Of a stretch of 5,324 nucleotides of DNA, positions 1-5,318 are shown in pieces. Under the pieces are notes generated by a model that made no database searches, was not told where the DNA came from, and worked only from the letters and a program-made list of their open reading frames with translations. Within the stretch, counting starts at the first letter, position 1. The number at the start of each line of letters is the position of its first letter. A program made the position numbers and the translations under genes. This DNA is from an uncultured Collinsella sp. (lineage in GTDB: Bacteria; Actinomycetota; Coriobacteriia; Coriobacteriales; Coriobacteriaceae): assembly GCA_900553475.1 (NCBI GenBank), contig USEF01000119.1, positions 1-5,324 of the forward strand. The letters run 5' to 3'.

Positions 1-435
1 AAAAGTGAGCGCCTGCTTTTTGTGTGCAGCCGCTACGAGGGCGTCGACGAGCGCGCGTATGCGTATGCCGATGAGCGTCTGTCGATCGGCGACTATGTGC
101 TCACGGGCGGCGAGCTTCCCGCTATGGTCGTTGCCGATGCCGTCGTACGCCTGATTCCCGGTGCCCTGGGCGACGAGATGAGCAACGTCGACGAGTCGTT
201 CTCGACCGCCGAGGACGGAGGACTGCTCGAGTACGCGCAGTACACCCGCCCCGCCGAGTTCAAGGGCGTGCCGCCGGTGCTTGTGAGCGGCGATCACGCC
301 AAGGTCGATGCCTGGCGTCGCAAGAACGCCATCGAGCGCACCTGCCGCTGGCGTCCCGATCTGATCGAGACGGCACGGCTTACGCCCGAGGAGCGTGCAT
401 ACGCGCAGGATTTGCTTTCTGGAAGAGGTGAATAA
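1..435 (+). CDS. trmD: tRNA (guanine-N1)-methyltransferase TrmD, C-terminal part (5' end outside window)
   Basis: TrmD methylates N1 of G37, next to the anticodon, in tRNAs reading CNN/UNG-type codons, using S-adenosylmethionine in the cytoplasm; this prevents +1 frameshifts. The frame is open from base 1 and gives 144 residues ending in TAA. Numbering from the window start, RYEGVDER (11-18), SIGDYVLTGGELPAM (28-42) and RLIPGALG (50-57) match the SPOUT trefoil knot that binds the cofactor. YTRP (81-84) and VLVSGDHAKVDAWR (93-106) lead into the helical tRNA-binding C-terminal domain. About the first 100 residues of a normal ~240-residue protein are missing upstream. Arg50 corresponds to the catalytic Arg154 of H. 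influenzae TrmD. The position of its catalytic Asp169 appears to be Glu65, preceded by Asp64. Compared with gamma-proteobacterial TrmD, about four extra residues follow this site (67-72). lepB follows after a single base, so the two are almost certainly co-transcribed. Confidence 0.96.
   Translation, partial: KSERLLFVCSRYEGVDERAYAYADERLSIGDYVLTGGELPAMVVADAVVRLIPGALGDEMSNVDESFSTAEDGGLLEYAQYTRPAEFKGVPPVLVSGDHAKVDAWRRKNAIERTCRWRPDLIETARLTPEERAYAQDLLSGRGE
421..428 (+). promoter_or_regulatory. Ribosome binding site that sets the lepB start
   Basis: GGAAGAGG lies 8 nt before the ATG at 437 and inside the last codons of trmD. It favours ATG 437 over an in-frame GTG at 395, which has no comparable site and would add 14 residues atypical of the family. 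Placement inside trmD suggests coupled translation. Confidence 0.8.
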
Positions 436-436
436 C

Positions 437-1045
437 ATGGAGGACAATAAAGGCCGCCAACGAGTTCATCTTGAACATGATTTTGGCGAGAGGTCCGTTT
501 TCACTTTGCGTGGCGCCTTGGAATGGGTTTTGGTCATTCTAATCGCGCTCGCCGCCACCTTCTTGATTCGCTCGTTTGTGGTCGAGCCCTTTGTGGTGCC
601 CACCGGCTCCATGGAGTCCACGATCGAGATTGGCGACCAGATCCTGGCACAAAAGGTGAGCCTCGAGCTCGGTCAGCCTGTCAGCCAAGGCGATATCGTG
701 GTGTTTCACAACCCCGATGGCACCTCCGAGCATGATGTTCTTGTCAAGCGTGTTATTGCCACGGCCGGCCAGACGGTCGACCTGCAGGATGGCAAGGTGG
801 TCGTTGACGGCCAAGCGCTCGACGAGGACTATACGACGGGCATGAGCTGGCCACTTTCGGTCCAAGCGCCCGGTGCTCAGGTAAGCTATCCCTACACCGT
901 TCCCGATGGGTGCGTGTGGGTGATGGGCGACAACCGCGAAAACTCTGCCGACTCACGCTACTTTGGTCCCGTCGATCGCTCTGATTTGATCGCTGTGGCG
1001 CTTGTGCGCTACTGGCCGCTCAACCGCATCGGCGCTATCGACTAA
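437..1045 (+). CDS. lepB: Signal peptidase I (type I leader peptidase)
   Basis: This membrane-bound serine protease cuts signal peptides from proteins exported through Sec/Tat, acting on the outer face of the cytoplasmic membrane. The protein has 202 residues, the usual size for a Gram-positive SPase I. A charged N-terminal tail (1-28) is followed by one transmembrane segment (about 29-45). Box B, FVVPTGSME (52-60), contains the nucleophile Ser58. Box D, VLVKRVIATAG (101-111), contains the general base Lys104. Box E, MGDNRENSADSRYFG (163-177), is present, and the C-terminal part keeps the family's beta-fold pattern. All catalytic elements are intact. The start at 437 is supported by the GGAAGAGG site 8 nt upstream; a GTG at 395 in the same frame is less likely. 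It lies one base after trmD. The usual rplS between trmD and lepB is absent here. No terminator is visible after the stop, so transcription may run on into glyQ. Confidence 0.96.
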   Translation: MEDNKGRQRVHLEHDFGERSVFTLRGALEWVLVILIALAATFLIRSFVVEPFVVPTGSMESTIEIGDQILAQKVSLELGQPVSQGDIVVFHNPDGTSEHDVLVKRVIATAGQTVDLQDGKVVVDGQALDEDYTTGMSWPLSVQAPGAQVSYPYTVPDGCVWVMGDNRENSADSRYFGPVDRSDLIAVALVRYWPLNRIGAID

Positions 1046-1052
1046 AAACCGC

Positions 1053-1058
1053 TATAGT
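1053..1058 (+). promoter_or_regulatory. Possible -10 element for glyQ
   Basis: TATAGT matches five of six bases of TATAAT and sits 46 nt before the glyQ start. I find no convincing -35 hexamer at 16-18 bp spacing and no extended -10 TGn. It is therefore only a candidate. The partial palindrome GTAC-A-GTAC overlaps its last two bases and runs to 1065. The same hexamer occurs at 5244-5249 before the gene beyond the window. Confidence 0.35.
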
Positions 1059-1087
1059 ACAGTACCTAACCGTGTAATCGTTTCGAC

Positions 1088-1094
1088 GAGGGGA
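1088..1094 (+). promoter_or_regulatory. Ribosome binding site of glyQ
   Basis: GAGGGGA lies 10 nt before the ATG at 1105, a slightly long but workable distance. A second purine run, AGAGG at 1099-1103, is only one base from the ATG and too close to act. No other in-frame ATG or GTG nearby fits the family's N-terminus better. Confidence 0.6.
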
Positions 1095-1104
1095 TATTAG
1101 AGGC

Positions 1105-2016
1105 ATGAACGCTTCATCGCTTTCCTTCCAAGACATCATCCTGCGCCTCCAGCAGTACTGGGGCGAGCAGGGCTGCGTCATTATGCAGCCCTATGACTCC
1201 GAGGTCGGTGCCGGTACCTTCCATACCGCGACCACGCTGCGCTCGCTCGGTCCCGCCGAGTGGCGCACCTGCTATGCACAGCCCTGCCGCCGTCCCGCCG
1301 ACGGCCGCTACGGCGAGAACCCCAACCGCATGCAGCACTACTATCAGTTTCAGGTGCTCATCAAGCCCTCGCCGGTCAACGCCCAGGAGCTCTACCTGGG
1401 TTCGCTGGCCGCCATTGGCCTGGACCCCAACGACCATGACGTCCGCTTTGTCGAGGACGACTGGGAGAGCCCGACGCTCGGCGCCTGGGGCCTTGGCTGG
1501 GAGGTCTGGCTCAATGGCATGGAGGTCACGCAGTTTACGTACTTCCAGCAGGTGGGCGGCATCGAGGTCGACCCCGTGCCCGTCGAGATCACCTACGGCC
1601 TGGAGCGTATCGCCATGTACGCCCAGGGCGTTAACTCGGTCTACGACCTGGTGTGGAGCTACCTGCCCGACGGCATGCCCATGACCTATGGCGACGTGTT
1701 CCTCGAGAACGAGCGCGAGTTCAGTGCCTATAACTTTGAGGTCGCCAACGTCGAGATGATGCGTCAGAAGTTTGACGACTACGAGGCCGAGTGCCATTCC
1801 TGCCTGGAGCGCAAGCTGCCGCTGCCGGCATATGACTGCGTCATGAAGTGCAGCCACGCTTTCAACCTGCTCGATGCTCGCGGCGCCCTGTCCGCGGTCG
1901 AGCGTGCCAACTACATCCTGCGCGTCCGCGCCGTCGCCAAGGCGTGCTGCGAGGCCTACATGGCCGAGGTCGCCGGAGTCAACGAGAATGCCGATCAGGA
2001 AGGCGAGGTGGCGTAA
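1105..2016 (+). CDS. glyQ: Glycyl-tRNA synthetase, alpha subunit
   Basis: GlyQ is the catalytic alpha chain of the bacterial alpha2beta2 glycyl-tRNA synthetase. It activates glycine with ATP and charges tRNA-Gly together with GlyS. The 303-residue length is normal. The N-terminus SFQDIILRLQQYW (7-19) and QPYDSEVGAGTFH (28-40) are family hallmarks. Class II motif 2 is CRRPADGRYGENPNRMQHYYQFQ (61-83), with its arginines and the GENPNR loop. FVEDDWESPTLGAWGLGWEVWLNGMEVTQFTYFQQ (115-149) forms the glycine pocket region. Motif 3, EITYGLERIAMY (161-172), carries the ATP-contacting arginine. The C-terminal helical part contains LPLPAYD (238-244) and SHAFNLLDARGA (250-261). There are nine cysteines, with C230, C233, C245 and C249 clustered. 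The stop is 3 nt from the glyS start and the glyS binding site lies in glyQ's last codons, so the subunits are translationally linked. No T-box precedes the gene. Confidence 0.98.
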   Translation: MNASSLSFQDIILRLQQYWGEQGCVIMQPYDSEVGAGTFHTATTLRSLGPAEWRTCYAQPCRRPADGRYGENPNRMQHYYQFQVLIKPSPVNAQELYLGSLAAIGLDPNDHDVRFVEDDWESPTLGAWGLGWEVWLNGMEVTQFTYFQQVGGIEVDPVPVEITYGLERIAMYAQGVNSVYDLVWSYLPDGMPMTYGDVFLENEREFSAYNFEVANVEMMRQKFDDYEAECHSCLERKLPLPAYDCVMKCSHAFNLLDARGALSAVERANYILRVRAVAKACCEAYMAEVAGVNENADQEGEVA

Positions 2017-2019
2017 GCC

Positions 2020-4116
2020 ATGGCAGACGCTAAGGATTTCCTGTTTGAGATCGGTACGGAAGAAATGCCCTCCGCACCGCTGAACAATGCCGTCAAGCAG
2101 CTTGGCACCATGATCGCCAAGGGTCTCGACGAGGCCGGTCTGGCCCACGGCGAGGTCCGTGTGATCTCGAGCCCGCGCCGCCTGGCTGCGCTCGTTGCTG
2201 ACGTCGCCACCGCGACCGACGAGGTTCACGAGGTCAAGCGCGGCCCCGCGGCCAACATCGCCTTCGATGCCGACGGTAACGCCACCAAGGCCGCCCAGGG
2301 CTTCGCCCGCAAGTGCGGTGTGGCTGCCGAGGATCTGGTCCGTCGCGAGGACACCGACGGCCGTGAGTACGTCTTTGCCGAGAAGAACATCCCTTCCGCC
2401 CCGGCCACCCCGATCCTGACGGCCCTGTGCGAGAAGACTATCGCTGGCCTGCAGTGGCCCAACTACCGCTCTCAGCGCTGGGGTCACGAGCATGCGACCT
2501 TTGTTCGTCCGGTCCGCTGGATCTGCTGCCTTCTGGGCGAGGACGTTGTGCCCGTGTCGTTTGCCGACGTGACGAGTGGCAACACCACGCGTGGTCATCG
2601 CGTGCTTGGCCCCGGTGACCATGTGGTCGCCAGCCCCGCCGTCTACGAGCAGGTGCTCGAGGACGCCGGTGTGCTTTCTGCCGAGCGTCGTCGTGAGGCC
2701 ATCCTCGCCGGTATCGCCGAGGTCGAGGCTGCCCGTCCCGGCTGCCATGTCGATACGCCCAAGAAGGTCTTTGAGGAGGTCATTAACCTCTGCGAGTGGC
2801 CGACGGTGCTCGTCGGTACCTTCGATGAGGAGTTTCTCAAGGTCCCGCACGAGATTATCTGCGAGTCCATGCTCACCAACCAGCGCTACTTCCCGATCTA
2901 TGACGGCGAGGGCAAGCTCACGCGTGAGTTCGTGGTCGTTTCCAACAGCAAGCCCGAGAATGCCGAGCGCGTGATTGACGGCAACGAGCGCGTCGTGCGC
3001 GCCCGTCTGGACGACGCCAAGTTCTTCTACGAGGAGGACCTGAAGATCTCCCTCGACGAGTTCCGCGAGCGTCTGGCCAAGGTCGCCTTCCAGGAGAAGC
3101 TCGGTAGCGTGCTCGCCAAGTCCGAGCGCATTGAGCAACTCGCGCTTGCCATCGCTCGCGAGGCCCATCTGGGCGCCCACCTGGCCGCCGACGCTGCTCG
3201 CGCCGCGCACCTGTGCAAGGCCGACCTGGTGTCTAACGCCGTCGTCGAGTTCACGAGCCAGCAGGGCGTGATGGGCGGTTATTACGCCATCGCGATGGGG
3301 GAGAATGACGAGGTCGCCCATGCCATCCGCGATCACTATCGTCCCCGCTTTGCCGGTGACGAGTTGCCCGAGGGCACCGCTGGCTGCATCGTGGCCTGCG
3401 CCGACAAGCTCGATACCATCGCCGGTATTTTTGCCATCGGCGAGCCCCCGACCGGCTCCTCCGACCCCTACGCGCTGCGTCGTGCCGCTATCGGCATCAT
3501 CAACATCCTGCGCGACCGTCTGCCGATCGATCCCACGTCGCTTATCGACTTTGCCCTTGAGCTCTATAGCGAGCAGGGTATCGAGTTCGACGCCGCCGAG
3601 GTCGCTCAGCAGGTTCGCGACTTCTTCCACGGCCGTCTGGTGAGCATGGCCCGCGACGAAAAGATCCCGGCCGATACCGTTGCCGCCGTCTCCGCGGTGC
3701 ACATCATCGCCCCGTCCGTCTTCTTCGCCCGCTGCGCCGCCCTCGACGAGGCCCGCAAGAACGACGCTGAGACGTTCGATAACCTGGCGACCGCCTATGC
3801 CCGCGCCGCGCACATCTCCAAGCCCGAGCTGGGCGCGGAGTACGACCGCGCCCTGATGGGCGAGGTCGAGCTCGCGCTTGCCGATGCCTCCGAGGCTGCT
3901 CAGACCGCTGTCGATGCCGCCCTTGCTGCCGAGGATTACCCGGCCGCATTTGCCGCCCTTGCCGCCCTGCGCGCCCCCATCGACCGCTTCTTCGACGAGG
4001 TCATGGTCATGGACAAGGACGAGCAGCTTCGCGATAATCGCCTTAAGCTGCTCAACCGCTTCGAGGCCGTTTTCTCCGGCATCGCCAACATCGGTGAGCT
4101 TGCCCGCAAAAAGTAA
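2020..4116 (+). CDS. glyS: Glycyl-tRNA synthetase, beta subunit
   Basis: GlyS is the large beta chain that recognises tRNA-Gly and partners GlyQ. At 698 residues it is full length. The N-terminus FLFEIGTEEMPSAPL (7-21) is diagnostic. WGHEHATFVRPVRWI (154-168), CEWPTVLVGTFDEEFL (258-273) and NQRYFPIYD with GNERVVRARLDDAKFFYEED (287-340) follow the family pattern. The HD-type domain spans KADLVSNAVVEFTSQQGVMGGYYA (400-423), HYRPRFAGD (439-447), ADKLDT (461-466) and PTGSSDPYALRRAA (477-490). The C-terminal DALR-like anticodon-binding domain includes APIDRFFDEVMVMDKDEQLRDNRLKLLN (652-679). The start at 2020 is supported by GAGGTG at 2005-2010, nine bases upstream and inside glyQ. No truncation or frameshift is seen. 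Codons TTA, CTA and TCA are not used at all, which fits a highly expressed gene in a GC-rich genome and explains a long open antisense frame here. Confidence 0.98.
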   Translation: MADAKDFLFEIGTEEMPSAPLNNAVKQLGTMIAKGLDEAGLAHGEVRVISSPRRLAALVADVATATDEVHEVKRGPAANIAFDADGNATKAAQGFARKCGVAAEDLVRREDTDGREYVFAEKNIPSAPATPILTALCEKTIAGLQWPNYRSQRWGHEHATFVRPVRWICCLLGEDVVPVSFADVTSGNTTRGHRVLGPGDHVVASPAVYEQVLEDAGVLSAERRREAILAGIAEVEAARPGCHVDTPKKVFEEVINLCEWPTVLVGTFDEEFLKVPHEIICESMLTNQRYFPIYDGEGKLTREFVVVSNSKPENAERVIDGNERVVRARLDDAKFFYEEDLKISLDEFRERLAKVAFQEKLGSVLAKSERIEQLALAIAREAHLGAHLAADAARAAHLCKADLVSNAVVEFTSQQGVMGGYYAIAMGENDEVAHAIRDHYRPRFAGDELPEGTAGCIVACADKLDTIAGIFAIGEPPTGSSDPYALRRAAIGIINILRDRLPIDPTSLIDFALELYSEQGIEFDAAEVAQQVRDFFHGRLVSMARDEKIPADTVAAVSAVHIIAPSVFFARCAALDEARKNDAETFDNLATAYARAAHISKPELGAEYDRALMGEVELALADASEAAQTAVDAALAAEDYPAAFAALAALRAPIDRFFDEVMVMDKDEQLRDNRLKLLNRFEAVFSGIANIGELARKK

Positions 4117-4123
4117 GCTAGCC

Positions 4124-4137
4124 TGCGCATAAGCGCA
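4124..4137 (+). promoter_or_regulatory. Small hairpin directly before the ppsR ribosome binding site
   Basis: TGCGC-ATAA-GCGCA is a perfect 5-bp stem with a 4-nt loop in the 34-nt glyS-ppsR gap, ending two bases before the AGGAG at 4140-4144. A nearly identical element (13 of 14 bases) sits at 5295-5308 before the next gene's ribosome binding site. There is no U-run after it, so it is not a standard terminator. It could be an mRNA structure affecting stability or translation, or a DNA operator. Confidence 0.5.
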
Positions 4138-4150
4138 AAAGGAGCCCCGC

Positions 4151-5026
4151 ATGGATTGCCCGGTCACCGCTCGTCCCACCGTTATCGTTATCTCCGACTC
4201 GCTCGGCGATACCGCTTGTGAGGTGGTGCTTGCGGCGTCCGGGCAATTTGATGAAGGGGCTTTTCGTCTCTTGCGCCTGCCCAAGGTGAACTCGGTGGAG
4301 CAGGTCAAGTCGTTTGTGGGTCCGCGCGTCGATGCGGACCATCGCGATATTGCCGTGTTCCACACCATTGTCGATCCGGCGCTTCGCGCCCGCGTGCTCG
4401 ATTACCTGGGTATGCTGCATATCCGCTCGGTCGACCTGATTGGCCCGACGCTTGCCGTGCTGTCGTCGCTTATCGGTGTGCCGCCCAAGGGCGTCGCGGG
4501 CGTGATTCACAAGACCGATGATCGCTATTTCCATCGTATCGAGGCCATGGAGTATTTCGTTGAGCACGATGACGGGCGCGGCTGCGACGATCTGTCGGGT
4601 GCCGATATCGTGCTGCTGGGCGTATCGCGCACGTCCAAGACGCCGCTGTCGATGTATTTGGCCTATCAGGGCTACAAGGTCGCCAATGTCCCACTGGCGC
4701 ATGGCATGGAGCCGCCCAAGTCGATTTACGAGGTCGACCCGATGCGCCTGTTCGGCCTGATTTCGACCGTCGATGTGATTTCCGAAATTCGCGATAGCCG
4801 CTTGGGCGATGACTACGCTCGTGCCGTTGCCGGCTCCTATGCCGAGCCCGAGAGCGTGCGCAGCGAGCTTGAGGAAGCTCGTACCCTCATGAAGCGCCTA
4901 GGCTGCTTTGTGGTGCGTACCGACGGCAAGGCCATCGAGGAAAGCGCTGCCGAGATCATTAGCCACTTGGAGGAAATCCGGGAAGCCCGTGCCCGCCGTG
5001 CCGCCCGCCGTGCCCAGCAAAGTTAA
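4151..5026 (+). CDS. ppsR: Pyruvate, phosphate dikinase regulatory protein (bifunctional kinase/pyrophosphorylase, DUF299)
   Basis: Members of this family switch PPDK (or PEP synthase) off by ADP-dependent phosphorylation of an active-site threonine and on by phosphate-dependent removal of that phosphate, so they gate pyruvate/PEP interconversion in the cytoplasm. VIVISDSLGDTA (11-22) is the family's N-terminal signature. DLIGPTLAVLSSLIG (95-109) and HKTDDRYFHRIEAMEYFVEHDDGR (120-143) match the central region. The P-loop is LGVSRTSKTPLSMYLA (156-171), with GVSRTSKT at 157-164. KVANVPLAHGMEPP (176-189) and FGLISTVDVISEIRDSRL (201-218) complete the core. The 291 residues exceed the usual ~270, with a short N-terminal addition and a basic, arginine-rich tail (277-291). 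The start is supported by AAAAGGAG, 6 nt upstream. The sequence cannot tell a PPDK target from PEP synthase; Gram-positive context and the likely downstream ppdK favour PPDK. It follows glyS by 34 nt and is probably in the same transcript. Confidence 0.95.
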   Translation: MDCPVTARPTVIVISDSLGDTACEVVLAASGQFDEGAFRLLRLPKVNSVEQVKSFVGPRVDADHRDIAVFHTIVDPALRARVLDYLGMLHIRSVDLIGPTLAVLSSLIGVPPKGVAGVIHKTDDRYFHRIEAMEYFVEHDDGRGCDDLSGADIVLLGVSRTSKTPLSMYLAYQGYKVANVPLAHGMEPPKSIYEVDPMRLFGLISTVDVISEIRDSRLGDDYARAVAGSYAEPESVRSELEEARTLMKRLGCFVVRTDGKAIEESAAEIISHLEEIREARARRAARRAQQS

Positions 5027-5110
5027 CTCATGTCGGTAGCTAAAAATGCACTGTCTCTAAAAGACTACCTAAAAATAACGCACGATATTGGTAAAGCGAT
5101 TTAGCAAATT

Positions 5111-5131
5111 ACTTGCATTTGACCTGCAAGT
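5111..5131. repeat. Perfect 7-bp dyad, ACTTGCA-N7-TGCAAGT
   Basis: The two arms (5111-5117 and 5125-5131) are exact inverted copies around TTTGACC. The stem has only three G-C pairs and no following T-run, so it is weak as a terminator. Its 21-bp length suits binding of a dimeric regulator. It does not match the cre consensus because the central CG is missing. Regulator unknown. Confidence 0.5.
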
Positions 5132-5135
5132 TTAT

Positions 5136-5151
5136 TGAAGTGGTCTCTTCA
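5136..5151. repeat. Short perfect dyad, TGAAG-N6-CTTCA
   Basis: Five-base arms at 5136-5140 and 5147-5151 flank TGGTCT. It lies between the larger dyad at 5111-5131 and the GGTAA/TTACC dyad at 5155-5170. Alone it could be chance; its place in a row of dyads makes it worth recording. Confidence 0.3.
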
Positions 5152-5154
5152 TAA

Positions 5155-5202
5155 GGTAACCACCTTTACCTACCGTTTACCGCCAGTTTTAGCACGTTTA
5201 CC
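5155..5202. repeat. Cluster of TTTACC elements upstream of the promoter
   Basis: TTTACC occurs at 5165-5170, 5176-5181 and 5197-5202, with starts 11 and 21 bp apart, about one and two helical turns. The last two share the longer CGTTTACC. GGTAA at 5155-5159 forms an inverted repeat with TTACC at 5166-5170 (6-nt spacer). A further reverse copy, GGTAAA, is at 5090-5095. Such face-of-helix spacing is typical of regulator binding sites. They lie about 45-90 bp upstream of the TATAGT element, a position suited to activators. The regulator cannot be named from sequence. Confidence 0.5.
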
Positions 5203-5220
5203 AAACCGCGCATCCTCTGC

Positions 5221-5249
5221 TTAAGCCCGCTCAAAACCCGCCGTATAGT
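5221..5249 (+). promoter_or_regulatory. Putative promoter for the gene starting beyond the window
   Basis: TATAGT at 5244-5249 is a good -10-like hexamer. At 17-bp spacing the -35 position (5221-5226) reads TTAAGC, matching only three of six TTGACA bases. The predicted transcription start is near 5256, giving a leader of about 70 nt. A weak -35 with repeats just upstream suggests activator dependence. Confidence 0.45.
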
Positions 5250-5257
5250 TCCCTCAC

Positions 5258-5276
5258 GGCCCGCATCTGACGGGTC
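5258..5276 (+). promoter_or_regulatory. Leader hairpin 1 of the downstream gene
   Basis: GGCCCG (5258-5263) pairs with CGGGTC (5271-5276), including one G-U pair, around a 7-nt loop. It would lie at the very start of the predicted transcript, where such stems often protect the 5' end. No T-run follows. Confidence 0.35.
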
Positions 5277-5292
5277 GATTCGTTACCACGGT

Positions 5293-5310
5293 CGTGCGCG
5301 TAAGCGCATG
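5293..5310 (+). promoter_or_regulatory. Leader hairpin 2 with GTAA tetraloop before the ribosome binding site
   Basis: CGTGCGC (5293-5299) pairs with GCGCATG (5304-5310), one pair being G-U, and closes a GUAA loop of the stable GNRA class. The core TGCGC-GTAA-GCGCA (5295-5308) differs in one loop base from the hairpin before ppsR (4124-4137). It ends one base before the Shine-Dalgarno stretch, so it could influence ribosome access. Confidence 0.5.
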
Positions 5311-5311
5311 G

Positions 5312-5318
5312 AAGGGGA
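5312..5318 (+). promoter_or_regulatory. Ribosome binding site of the gene beyond the right edge (probably ppdK)
   Basis: AAGGGGA is followed by six bases to the window end, so a start codon at 5325 would have ideal spacing. An ATG at 5308-5310 is open to the edge but has no upstream site and overlaps the hairpin. Naming the gene ppdK rests on the adjacent ppsR and known gene order only. Confidence 0.6.

Noticed and set aside
395..436. GTG at 395 as an alternative start of lepB
   Set aside because: It lies deep in trmD, has no fitting ribosome binding site, and adds 14 residues not typical of signal peptidase I; ATG 437 has GGAAGAGG at ideal spacing.
2195..2974. Several + strand frames of 60-130 codons overlapping glyS
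   Set aside because: They are serine/arginine/proline-rich out-of-frame readings of a strongly conserved gene, without start-site support.
1114..4368. A 1084-codon open frame on the - strand across glyQ, glyS and the start of ppsR
   Set aside because: It is in codon register with glyQ and glyS and stays open only because those genes avoid TTA, CTA and TCA. The translation is low-complexity and unlike any family I know, while the + strand proteins are unmistakable.
4118..4702. Antisense open frame of 194 codons over ppsR
   Set aside because: It overlaps a clear DUF299 gene, has no recognisable motifs, and arises from the same GC-rich codon bias.
5040..5076. CTAAAA repeats (5040, 5057, 5069) as a CRISPR-like or iteron array
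   Set aside because: Units are only six to eight bases, spacing is uneven (17 and 12 bp) and the region is AT-rich, so chance is a sufficient explanation.
5111..5131. Dyad at 5111 as a cre (CcpA) site or rho-independent terminator
   Set aside because: The central CG of cre is absent, and the stem has few G-C pairs with no T-run following it.
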